Source of the DNA: Pelosinus sp.
GTDB taxonomy: Bacteria; Bacillota; Negativicutes; Propionisporales; Propionisporaceae
NCBI GenBank assembly: GCA_021372375.1
Contig: JAJFUN010000024.1
Location: 1-49,930 of the forward strand
Direction: 5' to 3'
Length of the DNA: 49,930 bases
A program made the position numbers and the translations under genes. Under the pieces are notes generated by a model, which saw only the letters and a program-made list of their open reading frames with translations, did no database searches and had not been told where the DNA came from. Shown one piece after another: positions 1 through 8,609 of this stretch. Numbering within the stretch: the stretch's first letter is position 1; each line of letters starts with the position of its first letter.

Positions 1-12
1 ATATCTCCTTTT
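1..12 (-). promoter_or_regulatory. Ribosome binding site of a gene off the left edge
   Basis: Read on the minus strand, the last bases before the window edge are AAAAGGAGATAT. This is a strong Shine-Dalgarno sequence at the right distance for a start codon just outside the window. It implies that a minus-strand gene follows the chemotaxis receptor and that the hairpins at 13-112 are its leader or the intergenic spacer. Confidence 0.55.
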
Positions 13-112
13 GTGCTAATATTGAGCATAGGCTCAAGAATAGTTTAGCACTGAGGAGAATATGAAAAGTGCCCCGGCCCGCTAGAATTAGGTCGAAGCA
101 CTTCTTTATTAG
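13..112 (-). other. Two nested hairpins in the leader of the off-window gene
   Basis: Positions 13-51 form a nested stem: GTGCTAA pairs with TTAGCAC outside and TTGAGC pairs with GCTCAA inside around a 4-nt loop. Positions 65-111 form a second interrupted stem: AAGTGC with GCACTT, and CGGCC with GGTCG. The two lie between the end of the chemotaxis gene and the ribosome binding site at 1-12. No known riboswitch consensus was recognised. They could be an attenuator, a processing site or a small mobile-element end. Confidence 0.4.
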
Positions 113-163
113 GAAAGCCACTGCGTAGCAGTTTAGTACAAATATACGATTCGTGTAAAAGTT

Positions 164-190
164 CGACCCCCTAAAGTATGGGGTGTCATT
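164..190. terminator. Hairpin downstream of the chemotaxis receptor
   Basis: GACCCCC pairs with GGGGTGTC around the loop TAAAGTAT, followed on the plus strand by ATTTTATT. It lies just past the stop of the minus-strand receptor gene. The U-rich tail is better on the plus strand, so its role as the receptor's terminator is only probable. Confidence 0.4.
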
Positions 191-217
191 TTATTGTGCA
201 CACAGCTTAATAAAATA

Positions 218-1939
218 CTAAACCCTAAAATGGCTGACTGCTGTATGTAGATTCTGAGCCAGTTTAGCCAGGCTTTGGCTGGATGAGGCAATTTCTTCCA
301 TAGATGCCGATTGCTCTTCCGTAGCTGCTGACACTGTCTGAGCTTCTCCCACTGTTTTTTTACTCTGTTCATCAATTTCTTTTACAGATATCACAATTTT
401 TTGACTGCCACTAGCCATTTGCTGCATAACAGAAGAAATCTCTTTCACTTGCCCGGATACATCAGCTACTAATGCTGCTATTTCTTCAAATGCTTTTCCA
501 GCGGTTGTAACAACCTCTGTCCCAACCTTTACTTCACGAGTTCCCTCGTTCATGGCAACAACAGCTTTATCTGTATCACCCTGAATTTCACTAATTAGGG
601 TGGCGATTTGTTTTGCTGCATCTTGTGATTGTTCAGCCAACTTACGAACTTCTTCCGCCACAACCGCGAACCCTCTTCCCTGTTCGCCCGCTCTCGCAGC
701 TTCAATCGCAGCGTTTAGTGCCAATAAGTTTGTTTGCCCAGCAATGCCGGAAATTGTATCTACAATCTGCCCAATTTCCTTAGATCTTTCACCCAGCTTG
801 GCCACTACTTGTGCAGAATTACTGACTGTTTGTTCAATATGAGCCATTTGACTAACGGCTTCCTCTACCGAGGAATTGCCTTCTTTTACTTTATCAGCAG
901 CACGTTCTGATTGGCTGGATACTTCATTGGAACTGGCTGCTGCTTGCTGTATTTTAGTTGACATCTGCTCTACTACAGCGGATGTTTCATTTACTGCTTT
1001 CAATTGTTTTTCTGCTCCCTGGGCTACGTCATTAATTGATCCGGCTACTTGTGTTATAGCCTGGGAAGATTGCTCAGAGCTTGCTGTCAATTCCTCAGAA
1101 GAAGCAGCAACCTGTTCAGCCGACTCATTGACCTGTTTGAGAACGGTACGGAGACTCCCCCGCATGTTTACCAGGGCATCACCTAATTGACCAATCTCAT
1201 CTTTCGTCACAAATCTACGTGGTCTATCACGAAAATCTCCGGTAGCTAACTCTTCACACGCTAATATCATTGTCTGTAAGGGTTTCGTTATCATTCTGCC
1301 AATCATCCAAGAACACAGAATAAACAGAAGAATTGCCGTCATCATAATTCCAAGCATTAACATCTTAGATTTTTCAAAATCGACTTGATTTTGATCATTT
1401 TTCTCCTTGGCCTTTTTTACACTATAATCCGCAAGTTCTTGCGTATAGTTTTGGAATGCGTCCATGCGGGGCACAACAGTCTGCGCATATAATACGTAGA
1501 TTTCTCCTGCTTTTTTGTCTCTCTTCAATGACAAATTGATTACTGTATCTCTGCTCTCACTATAATTTTTTAGTTCCTCGCGCAATTTTCGAAGCGTTTC
1601 AATCTCAAACGGATCTAAATCTGCTTTTTCATATTCCTCCAGATCGTTGGCAAACGCAGCCCTTCTTTTATCTAGATCATCTTTCACTTCTTTAATACGT
1701 TTATCATCTTGAGCAAGCAGAAGCTCCAACATATCAACTTGAAAGTGTCTCGATTGCGCTTCACTATTATTCAAAAATTGCACCGGTAACAAGTTATTTT
1801 TATACATTGCTGTCAAGTTTTGATTAGATTTCAACACATAATAATAACCCGTATAGCCCACAACGAATAGAGATATAACCGCCAAAACAATTAAAATACT
1901 TAACTTATAAATTATTCTTATGTTAGCAAACCATTTCAT
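218..1939 (-). CDS. Methyl-accepting chemotaxis protein
   Basis: A transmembrane chemoreceptor (573 aa) that signals through CheA/CheW to the flagellar motor. The protein has an N-terminal membrane helix (about 10-30), an extracytoplasmic four-helix-bundle sensor of about 150 residues rich in charged helices, a second membrane helix (about 192-213), a HAMP domain containing the segment KPLQTMILACEELATGDF, and a long coiled-coil signalling domain. The hairpin tip is the near-invariant GIAGQTNLLALNAAIEAARA stretch. There is no C-terminal CheR/CheB-binding pentapeptide; the protein ends in HFRV. The start is supported by GAGGAG 9 nt upstream. No other chemotaxis gene is present, so it is a lone receptor. 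The ligand cannot be inferred: the four-helix sensor class binds diverse small molecules or other binding proteins. Confidence 0.95.
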   Translation of the reverse strand: MKWFANIRIIYKLSILIVLAVISLFVVGYTGYYYVLKSNQNLTAMYKNNLLPVQFLNNSEAQSRHFQVDMLELLLAQDDKRIKEVKDDLDKRRAAFANDLEEYEKADLDPFEIETLRKLREELKNYSESRDTVINLSLKRDKKAGEIYVLYAQTVVPRMDAFQNYTQELADYSVKKAKEKNDQNQVDFEKSKMLMLGIMMTAILLFILCSWMIGRMITKPLQTMILACEELATGDFRDRPRRFVTKDEIGQLGDALVNMRGSLRTVLKQVNESAEQVAASSEELTASSEQSSQAITQVAGSINDVAQGAEKQLKAVNETSAVVEQMSTKIQQAAASSNEVSSQSERAADKVKEGNSSVEEAVSQMAHIEQTVSNSAQVVAKLGERSKEIGQIVDTISGIAGQTNLLALNAAIEAARAGEQGRGFAVVAEEVRKLAEQSQDAAKQIATLISEIQGDTDKAVVAMNEGTREVKVGTEVVTTAGKAFEEIAALVADVSGQVKEISSVMQQMASGSQKIVISVKEIDEQSKKTVGEAQTVSAATEEQSASMEEIASSSQSLAKLAQNLHTAVSHFRV

Positions 1940-2171
1940 TTATATTTACTCCTCGTACAATAAGTTTTGCATAAAAAATCCGCTATTGGTTACAGAACTT
2001 ATTTTATTTTTTTCAACACGTAATGGAATCCCTGATGCTAAAATATTTGTAAGAAACTTTAGCAAAAATACCCCCTTTCAGTTTTCTCGCAACCAAAATT
2101 TTTATTTTAATAATGACATAATCGTCGGCTATAGCTTAACCTTAATTGCATTCCGCTACTAAATCTACTTA

Positions 2172-2193
2172 ATAGTGTCAAATTCGACACTAT
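2172..2193 (-). terminator. Terminator after the PHP phosphatase gene
   Basis: A perfect 8-bp stem, ATAGTGTC / GACACTAT, with a 6-nt loop in an AT-rich region. It is flanked by T-rich sequence on the plus side and lies about 135 nt downstream of the minus-strand PHP gene stop. Nothing else was found in the 1940-2327 intergenic stretch, which probably holds the receptor promoter. Confidence 0.5.
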
Positions 2194-2327
2194 TACTTTT
2201 TAATTATGACATAATTTCTTTAACTAACATATTATCAATTTGTTAATTTTAATTAAAATTATTGCAATTTATTATCACACTTCTTGCGTAAACTTTTGGA
2301 ACATTGCAACCATATCGTTCTTACAAT

Positions 2328-3071
2328 CTACTGGGCTTTAGAGGGTTGCTTGAACTGTTGTTTATGATAAGCCAAAAACTCTTTCGTCTGATGTACGGAA
2401 AAATTTATGATTTGGCTCTTGCTGATTCCTGCTTCCTCAGCTAAAGCCACCGCATTCACATTTTCCCCTACGTTATAACAGATGTGCGCGTCGCTGTTAA
2501 TACAAACTCGTACATTGTGTTTTTTTGCCATTCTTGCAAACTCATTGCACTGTGTGAAACTCCCACGCCTAACGATAAACGAATTATTATTCAGTTCCAA
2601 GGCCTTATTATAATGCTTGGCAACAAGAACTACTTCTTCCACATTAACAGGAAATTTAGGATTGCCGGGATGTGCTATGATGTGAACGTATGGATTCTTG
2701 ATAGCTGCAATCATGGCCTGTGTGTTATGTTCAATACTGGTTCCGGTATATCCAGTTGATTCATGGAATCCAGCCAAAACAATATCCAGATAATCAGCTA
2801 ACACCTCTTCAGGCATATCAATACTGCCTCGCATATCTAGAATATTGACCTCAGCGCCCCGCAAAACCTCAACTCCCTGCATAATTCGCGGCAAAGATAT
2901 CATATTTGTAAAATGATACCAATGGGGTACCCCGGGCATCTGTAATCCATGATCAGTAATCGCAACCATTTTTAGTCCTTTTTCACTGGCGCTCTCTACT
3001 ATTTCTTTAATTGTGCTATACCCATGACCGCTCGCAATGGTATGAACGTGCAAATCAGCTTCCAACCTCAT
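2328..3071 (-). CDS. PHP-domain phosphatase (YcdX-like)
   Basis: A 247-aa single-domain member of the PHP (polymerase and histidinol phosphatase) family, predicted to be a soluble metal-dependent phosphoesterase of the YcdX type. The metal-binding motifs are visible in order: DLHVHT near residue 6, ITDHG near 38, GAEVNI near 72, a conserved His in GFHES near 102, IIAHPGNP near 131, and the C-terminal SDAH near 193. Length matches the YcdX group (about 245 aa). The start has AGGAAGTGA upstream. The gene directly abuts a decayed phospholipase-like gene (3072-3526), so its original operon context has eroded. The physiological substrate is unknown. Confidence 0.88.
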   Translation of the reverse strand: MRLEADLHVHTIASGHGYSTIKEIVESASEKGLKMVAITDHGLQMPGVPHWYHFTNMISLPRIMQGVEVLRGAEVNILDMRGSIDMPEEVLADYLDIVLAGFHESTGYTGTSIEHNTQAMIAAIKNPYVHIIAHPGNPKFPVNVEEVVLVAKHYNKALELNNNSFIVRRGSFTQCNEFARMAKKHNVRVCINSDAHICYNVGENVNAVALAEEAGISKSQIINFSVHQTKEFLAYHKQQFKQPSKAQ

Positions 3072-3526
3072 TTATATCACTTCCTTTAAATAATTATTTT
3101 GTACCTTAGCTACAGATACACTTAAACTTCTTATATCCTGTATTACATGCGCCGCTGCCCCTAAATAAAAAACCGCTTTGTCCAAATACCCCATCCTTAG
3201 GTATTTAACAGCGGTCTTATAATGGGATATATATTCAAAAGCAGCACTTGAAAATTGCCAAAGTCCTTGTTTGGTACTAGCTGGAGAAAGTGATGAATAT
3301 TTTTCCAATCTTGATCAGCCCACACTACACCTAACTGCAGCTGGCCGTAATATGCTTTTAATAACATTGCTTCTTGCGAAAAACCAATTGCCTCATACAG
3401 TACTAATGCCTGATCATTACAGTATTGATGGGTGATGCAACGAGAAGTATCTATAATACGTTGTATTGGGCTAGTAGTAAAAGTAAGCATAGCCATACCT
3501 TGGGCAGTAATATTCTTTAGCATCAA
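3072..3526 (-). pseudogene. Frameshifted and truncated zinc-dependent phospholipase C-like gene
   Basis: Two overlapping minus-strand frames together make one protein. The first (starting at 3526) runs through WADQDWKNIHHF. It then continues in a different frame with SPASTKQGLWQF and on to YLGAAAHVIQDI. The patterns ADQDW(K)NxxHF and FYLGAAAHxxQD are typical of bacterial zinc-dependent phospholipase C / S1-P1 nuclease-fold proteins, where Asp and His ligate zinc. One base appears lost around 3284-3290. After HVIQDI the expected zinc-binding CVPHHA-type continuation is absent and the frame runs out at the PHP gene. So the gene carries both a frameshift and a C-terminal deletion and is very likely non-functional. 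Confidence 0.7.
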
Positions 3527-3544
3527 TAAACCTCCCTAAAAAAT

Positions 3545-4693
3545 CTACAAACCTGCTATTCTTTCAGCAGCACCGCCAGCTAGTATATACAAATCACTGG
3601 CAATAACATCCGCTGCATCATAATTACTTAGCTTCCTACATTGTTGTTGCATGGTGTTTAAAATGATAGTTTCTTCAAAAAAAACCTGCTTTATTATTGA
3701 TGCTACATCTTTTTCATTTCTAGCCCACAATGCCGCACCTTGCCTAACAAGATATTCTGCATTATCCTCTTCTTGCCCAGGTAGTGGATCAAACAAAATC
3801 ATTGGCAAATTTGTCGCTAACGCTTCACTACAAGTAAGGCCGCCTGGCTTGGTAACTAATAAATCTGATTGCCTCATCAATGCAGCTACATTGTTCACAA
3901 AGGGTAGAATATTAATTCTGTTTTTAAACGTTGCAGATAAAGATTCTAACCTGTTCTTTAGATCTGCATTTTTTCCTGTTAAAACTGTAATTTCAATAGC
4001 CTGTGACGAATTCCCCGTTATCCGCAGCACCAGTTCCATTCGCCCCATGCCCAAACCTCCGCCCATAACTAATAGTTTAGGCGTATTTATTGAACTCTTG
4101 TCAATCGGATAAAAGCCTCTGCCGACAGGAATACCCGTTATCCGAATCGCTTCATTCCGAATACCACGAAATACTAATTCTTGCTTAATTTCTCTATTCG
4201 CTACAAAATAGCGATCAACCTCATTGGCAATCCACCATTGATGAGCTACAAAATCTGTAATTACTCCTGCTAGCATGTACTTTAAATGTTTTTTATTACG
4301 TAAATGACTTGCTGCCCCCAATGGAAACGGATGTGTACACAAAATTACATCCGGACGATAATTAACAATAAGCTTTTCAATAATTTTTTGGTTGGCGGCG
4401 TTTATAAATTGGATAAGTTTACTGGTTCGCGAGTTTGCTGTAAGAACATATAGTCCTTTATACACACGTGGAGCAGTTTTAAGCATACCATAATAAGAAA
4501 GCTTTACTAACTGCATTAATTCCATTTGTAGCCTGTTTAATTTAGGATAGTCAAATCGGGCACTTTCCAAAAAATCAACTACATTCACACAACAATCGTT
4601 ATACTGCATCATCTCTTTCTGTAGTGTACAAGCGGCTTGAATATGCCCATCTCCAATTGATGCTGATATGATAAGAATCCTTTTAGGTCTCAT
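3545..4693 (-). CDS. MGDG synthase / UgtP-like glycosyltransferase
   Basis: A GT28-family enzyme of the monogalactosyldiacylglycerol synthase / processive diacylglycerol glucosyltransferase type, related to MurG. It transfers a sugar from a UDP-sugar to diacylglycerol at the cytoplasmic face of the membrane. The N-terminus RILIISASIGDGHIQAA is the family's glycine-rich acceptor motif (SxGxGHxxAA). The C-terminal half carries the nucleotide-sugar motif KPGGLTCSEALA and the acidic DPLPGQEEDNAEYL segment. Length (about 382 aa) fits the family. The start was chosen at 4693 because GGAG lies 7 nt upstream; an in-frame ATG six codons earlier (4711) has only a weak AGGG. A sporulation or envelope glycolipid role is an inference. 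Confidence 0.85.
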   Translation of the reverse strand: MRPKRILIISASIGDGHIQAACTLQKEMMQYNDCCVNVVDFLESARFDYPKLNRLQMELMQLVKLSYYGMLKTAPRVYKGLYVLTANSRTSKLIQFINAANQKIIEKLIVNYRPDVILCTHPFPLGAASHLRNKKHLKYMLAGVITDFVAHQWWIANEVDRYFVANREIKQELVFRGIRNEAIRITGIPVGRGFYPIDKSSINTPKLLVMGGGLGMGRMELVLRITGNSSQAIEITVLTGKNADLKNRLESLSATFKNRINILPFVNNVAALMRQSDLLVTKPGGLTCSEALATNLPMILFDPLPGQEEDNAEYLVRQGAALWARNEKDVASIIKQVFFEETIILNTMQQQCRKLSNYDAADVIASDLYILAGGAAERIAGL

Positions 4694-4711
4694 AAGATTG
4701 CTCCATTCCAT

Positions 4712-5259
4712 ATAGTAATGCCCTATCTATCGATTATGCACTAAGCTTATCACACCGCAAATCATAAAAAGTTAATTCTTTATTAGATTTCTGTAAAAAT
4801 CGATATTCTATTTAATACCATAATAAACCCGCGAATAATATATATATCACGCGACAAAATTAAGGGCCACCCCCGGTTTGGTAATTGATGGATAAATTCC
4901 CACAACCAGGGGGGGTACAAGAGTTCAGGGACGGTTCGTTAAGGGTACAATCGGAAGTTTTGCGCGGTGAAAAGGCTCAACTAGCAGCAGATACTGCAGG
5001 TTAAGCCTCTAATTCTCTACTCGCAAAATTTTTGATTGCCCAGGAAGAAAGAAATCGCGTCTAGTTTGCCTATGGATTTTCAAGCGGACGCATCCGGACA
5101 CCTTGTCGAGTTGATAATGGAGACAGCAGGGACATTCCTTGTTTGGCAACTTTATAGTGACAGATAACGTTCGAATAATTATATAGCTTAAGGGGACATT
5201 AATATTTACTAGTCATCTCTTCACAGCTCTCCACATTCCAAATCGACAGGTGGGATAAT
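4712..5259. other. 548-bp intergenic stretch without a supported gene
   Basis: The left end probably holds the divergent promoter for the glycosyltransferase. The middle (about 4860-5160) has a higher G+C content than its surroundings and contains GGGACGG and GGGACA runs reminiscent of the palindromic GGGGACA elements found elsewhere in the window. It encodes only a short open stretch (5071-5166) with no recognisable similarity. It looks like a decayed insertion. The right end carries the ribosome binding site GACAGGTGGG of the next gene. Confidence 0.4.
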
Positions 5260-6021
5260 ATGCAATTTTTCTTTGATATTTTATTCGCCAGAATTAATCT
5301 TTTAATTGTGCTGCTCTTATGTATCATTTATATTTTTAGAAAACTAATAATAAAGCACTTTGCTAAAAGTGACGGTTTTATACAGACACAATATAAATTC
5401 TTGCGGAAGCACCACAAAGTTCTTGGGATATTAGCAATTATCCTCGGCCTGATTCACGGTCTTCTCTCTTCTGATGAAATGTTCTCCTTAAACCTTGTTA
5501 CCGTTAGCTGGGTTCTGTTGATACTCCTTTCTTTTAGCTGGTATATTAGGGTAAAAATCAAAAAAGAATGGTTATATTATCATCGTGGACTAGCCGCATT
5601 ATTTGTTGGCGTTCTCTTCTTTCATATTGCTGGAGTCGGTGGTTTTACTTCAGATTTTCTTAGCTTATATCCAGCCAAAAAGCCAATCTCCGATAGTCCT
5701 AATCCAGAAAGCGCCAAAATAATTAAGCCGCCTATCACCAATAACTTATTTATCGATGGGGTATATACAGGTACAGCCACTGGATATCGATCAGGTCTAG
5801 TTGTTCAGGTAACCGTTTCTCACGGAGCAATCACAAATATAATAATTGTTTCTCATAACGAAAGAGGTTCTGAACATTACGGCTTAGCTATGAAGCAAGT
5901 TCCCGCAGAAATCGTCAAAAAACAATCTACTAATGTAGATGGAGTCTCAGGTGCTACAAAAACCTCAAATGGTATCAAAAATGCAGTAAATGACGCTTTA
6001 TCAAAAGCTGGGGGGCAATAA
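5260..6021 (+). CDS. Membrane protein with C-terminal FMN-binding domain
   Basis: A 253-aa protein with four or five hydrophobic helices in residues 1-130, including His-containing segments (KHHKVLG, LIHGLL, YYHRGLAA, FFHIAGVGGF) that resemble the di-haem b ferric-reductase/NapH-like membrane domain. A C-terminal FMN_bind domain (about 165-250) follows. The latter has the flavinylation motif DGVSGATKTS, in which the Thr receives FMN through a phosphodiester bond by ApbE. The start has AGGTGGG 8 nt upstream. By family knowledge it should shuttle electrons between membrane quinols or haems and an extracytoplasmic flavin. No apbE gene lies in the window. Its partner is unknown. Confidence 0.82.
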   Translation: MQFFFDILFARINLLIVLLLCIIYIFRKLIIKHFAKSDGFIQTQYKFLRKHHKVLGILAIILGLIHGLLSSDEMFSLNLVTVSWVLLILLSFSWYIRVKIKKEWLYYHRGLAALFVGVLFFHIAGVGGFTSDFLSLYPAKKPISDSPNPESAKIIKPPITNNLFIDGVYTGTATGYRSGLVVQVTVSHGAITNIIIVSHNERGSEHYGLAMKQVPAEIVKKQSTNVDGVSGATKTSNGIKNAVNDALSKAGGQ

Positions 6022-6137
6022 TCTTCTCCTCTTATTGTATAGCACTTTCATTCCGGTGCTATATAGTGACCTGATCTATCCTCTCCAGAAGATGCTGAGC
6101 TTTTTCATAAACATGAATAATCCAGTATGAGAAATAC

Positions 6138-7025
6138 TTATTCTGATTTTGAAAAAGGTTCCGGATGTATTGTTACTTCACACGGCGAAAATATTGTTTT
6201 TATTTCGGCTTCCACTTCATCACATATTGAATGCGCTTGGTATAAACTCAAATTACCATCAAGCAAAATATACAAATCTATCAACCTTTTGCTCCCGGAG
6301 CGCCTAGAGTGAATGTGTTTATAACCCTTTATCACCGGAATTTTTTCAATTATGTTTTGAATTATTATCCGTTCTTCATCCGGCAGAGCTACATCTATCA
6401 ATTCATGGATGCTCTTTATTGTCATATCATAGCCAGCTTTAAAAATTATTACAGCAACAACTACAGCAATAACTGAATCAAGCCAATATAGACCAGTAAT
6501 TTTAATTGCAACCAGTCCAACTAAAACACCGATGCTTGTCCAGATATCTGCCTGCAAATGAAGAGCATCAGCTTCAAGCGCATGGGATTGTGTCGCTTTT
6601 GCTACCCTGAACAGATTCCGCGATACAAAATAGTTTATAGCAATGGACACAACCATTATTACAATACCATATTCCAATGCTTTAGGCGCTTCGCTCGTAG
6701 AAAACTTCTGGACTGCTTCAAAGACTATCCAAATAGCTGCTGCTATGATTAAAAGCGCTTCGACTGCTCCTGATAGGTTCTCGATTTTTCCATGCCCATA
6801 GGTATGTTTTATATCAGGTTTTTTATCAGCGTTAGAAACAGCAAAATAAGCAATAAGGGCTGCTAGAAGGTCAACCGCCGAATGAGCCGCCTCCGAGATA
6901 ACACTTACTGAGCCAGTAAAAATTCCCACAACCAGTTTCGTTAATACAAGAACAGAATTAGATATCACAGAAACGCTAGCTGCGCTCTTTTTGCTGCTAA
7001 AAGAAAATCCAAAAACTTTATTCAT
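6138..7025 (-). CDS. Cation diffusion facilitator family metal exporter
   Basis: A CDF transporter (295 aa) exporting divalent metal ions in exchange for protons. It has six membrane helices in residues about 15-210 and a C-terminal ferredoxin-like cytoplasmic dimerisation domain (about 215-290) with the SGSKRLIDLYI and VTIHPEP segments. The transport site is HxxxD in TM2 (AAHSAVDLL) and HxxxD in TM5 (ALHLQAD), the composition usual for Zn/Co/Ni-type CDFs rather than Mn-type. The start has GGGAGG 5 nt upstream. It is preceded at 7104-7215 by a structured leader with a terminator, so metal-dependent attenuation is likely. Confidence 0.93.
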   Translation of the reverse strand: MNKVFGFSFSSKKSAASVSVISNSVLVLTKLVVGIFTGSVSVISEAAHSAVDLLAALIAYFAVSNADKKPDIKHTYGHGKIENLSGAVEALLIIAAAIWIVFEAVQKFSTSEAPKALEYGIVIMVVSIAINYFVSRNLFRVAKATQSHALEADALHLQADIWTSIGVLVGLVAIKITGLYWLDSVIAVVVAVIIFKAGYDMTIKSIHELIDVALPDEERIIIQNIIEKIPVIKGYKHIHSRRSGSKRLIDLYILLDGNLSLYQAHSICDEVEAEIKTIFSPCEVTIHPEPFSKSE

Positions 7026-7103
7026 ATATCCTCCCTATTAAAATAAATCTGCATTTATCAACAATAATATCACTACTTCTTAGCCGCTATTATTAAAAAT
7101 AAC

Positions 7104-7215
7104 TAAAAAAAGCCTATGGAACATTTTCTGTCCCACAGGCTTTTGTAATCCTGCTGCCGTCAAAGGCCCAGCCGCATTAACTCCTTAATAAGTTAACCGC
7201 CTGATCAGTTTGTAC
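7104..7215 (-). promoter_or_regulatory. Structured metal-riboswitch-like leader of the CDF gene
   Basis: On the minus strand the order is GATCAGGCG, a hairpin (TTAACT/AGTTAA), GCGGCTGGGC, GGCAGCAGGA and CCTGTGGGA. The last block is shared with a perfect intrinsic terminator (AAGCCTGTGGGACA pairing with TGTTCCATAGGCTT, then Ts; 7104-7144). The same conserved blocks occur again at 9487-9575. AGGC/GCCT can close the aptamer while disrupting the terminator, the logic of a transcriptional ON switch. The CDF target and the conserved unpaired GGG blocks suggest the NiCo (czcD) riboswitch class, later argued to sense Fe(II). I could not verify this against a covariance model. Confidence 0.6.
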
Positions 7216-7360
7216 TGTAGTTTCATGCAGCGCAAAGAGATGCTAAAATCATAACATGCAAGACTATATAAAGCAATATGTTTTTTGCAATACTCTGTAT
7301 TTATTATTTAAAATAATCAAAAATTCTATGCACCTGCAAGAAATCAATCACTGTTTAAAA

Positions 7361-8245
7361 TTATCGGCCTAGCCGCTGCGCTAGTTTCTGCAATTTTGCC
7401 GACCGCTGTTCAGTAGTCGGATGCGTACTAAAGAGACTAACCAGCCAATCACCGCCTTTTAGCGGATTTACAATAAACATATGGGCGGTCGCTGGTGTAG
7501 CCGACGTAGCCGCTGTAAATGTCTGATGCTTGGCATAATACTCCAGCTTTTGCAGCGCACTAGCCAAAGCCTGCGGATTGCCAGTCAAAAGTCCGCCGCT
7601 TTCATCAGCTATATATTCCCTAGACCTTGAAATACCGAGCTGAATAAGCGTCGCAGCCAAAGGAGCCACTACCATCAGGAGTACTGATCCGATGATTCCA
7701 CCAGCACCCTCTTCTTGCCCCTCATCATTATTACGCCCAAAGCCGCCAAACATGGCTGCCCATTGCGCCATATTAGCAATCATGCTGATCATCCCGGCTA
7801 GTGTAGCCACAATGGTGCTAATCAAGGTATCGCGGTTTTTCACGTGCGACAATTCGTGGGCCATAACCCCTTCCAGTTCCTCGCGGTTTAAAATGCGGAG
7901 GATGCCGCTTGTAGCCGCCACCGCAGCATGCTCGGGATCGCGACCAGTCGCAAAGGCATTGGGCATATCAGTTTCCATAATATAAACTTTGGGCATAGGC
8001 ATCTCAGCCTTACTGGCCAAATTTACAATAATTTCATATAGTTCCGGTGCTTCTTGAACAGTAACTTCCCTTGCCCCATACATATTGAGCACGATTTTAT
8101 CACTGAACCAATAGCTGCCAAAATTCATAGCCAGCGATACCAGGAACATGATCATCATGCCACCCCGGCCTCCGAACAAATTACCAATCGCTAATAATAA
8201 TCCTGTTAAACTAGCCAATAGCAATACCGTCTTCATATGATTCAT
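7361..8245 (-). CDS. htpX: HtpX-like M48 membrane zinc metalloprotease
   Basis: A membrane-bound zinc endopeptidase (294 aa) of the M48B family, involved in quality control of membrane proteins. Two N-terminal helices precede the catalytic region. The zinc motif is HELSH in [15 protein letters not shown], and the third ligand is the Glu in [14 protein letters not shown]. Two further helices (about 150-210) lie between them. The start was placed at 8245 (MNHMKTVLL) because AGGAGG lies 11 nt upstream. Longer readings would run into the riboswitch terminator. It is unusual in being preceded by a yybP-ykoY manganese riboswitch (8364-8492), implying expression when Mn is high. Confidence 0.93.
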   Translation of the reverse strand: MNHMKTVLLLASLTGLLLAIGNLFGGRGGMMIMFLVSLAMNFGSYWFSDKIVLNMYGAREVTVQEAPELYEIIVNLASKAEMPMPKVYIMETDMPNAFATGRDPEHAAVAATSGILRILNREELEGVMAHELSHVKNRDTLISTIVATLAGMISMIANMAQWAAMFGGFGRNNDEGQEEGAGGIIGSVLLMVVAPLAATLIQLGISRSREYIADESGGLLTGNPQALASALQKLEYYAKHQTFTAATSATPATAHMFIVNPLKGGDWLVSLFSTHPTTEQRSAKLQKLAQRLGR

Positions 8246-8363
8246 ACAAAATTTTCCTCCTAAAATAGTTTTATTCATGCACTTAAAAATTCTATTAATA
8301 CAAAAACATGTGCAATTTCGACTACTAACCACTCTCCCTATTTTTTATACTGGTTATGTATAC

Positions 8364-8492
8364 AAAAAGACCTTTGCCTTAAATAACTAAGGCAAAGGTC
8401 TGGCTAAACACGAAGTGTCAGTAGAGCCGGCGGCGAAAAACCACGTATTGACGACTCGACTTCAGATTTCTCTGAAAGTTACTCCCCTTTGT
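8364..8492 (-). promoter_or_regulatory. yybP-ykoY manganese riboswitch upstream of htpX
   Basis: On the minus strand the element starts AAAGGGGAGTAAC and has the conserved internal blocks GTCGTCAATACG and CCGGCTCTACTGACA. It closes with CAGACCTTTGCC, all hallmarks of the yybP-ykoY family. The closing strand is reused in a terminator (GACCTTTGCCTTA/TAAGGCAAAGGTC followed by TTTTT, 8364-8401). Family knowledge: Mn2+ binding stabilises the aptamer and prevents termination. Confidence 0.93.
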
Positions 8493-8609
8493 GCAATTAT
8501 TATATATCCCAAAAAACTAAAAGTCAAACAAATCACAACTCATATTATTACGAATAGCAAACCGCTCTGCGCAGATTAAATATGCCTAAAAAACTATGTG
8601 AGGAAGGCC

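Noticed and set aside
1-217. Cyclic-di-GMP riboswitch for the chemotaxis region
   Set aside because: The conserved GGGCAAACC and ACGCAAAGCC blocks of the class are absent; only generic hairpins remain.
3651-4112. 153-codon plus-strand frame within the glycosyltransferase
   Set aside because: Antisense to conserved GT28 motifs and without a ribosome binding site.
6038-6065. Hairpin TATAGCAC/GTGCTATA after the FMN-binding protein gene as a terminator
   Set aside because: The stem is good but no U-run follows on either side; left out as a feature.
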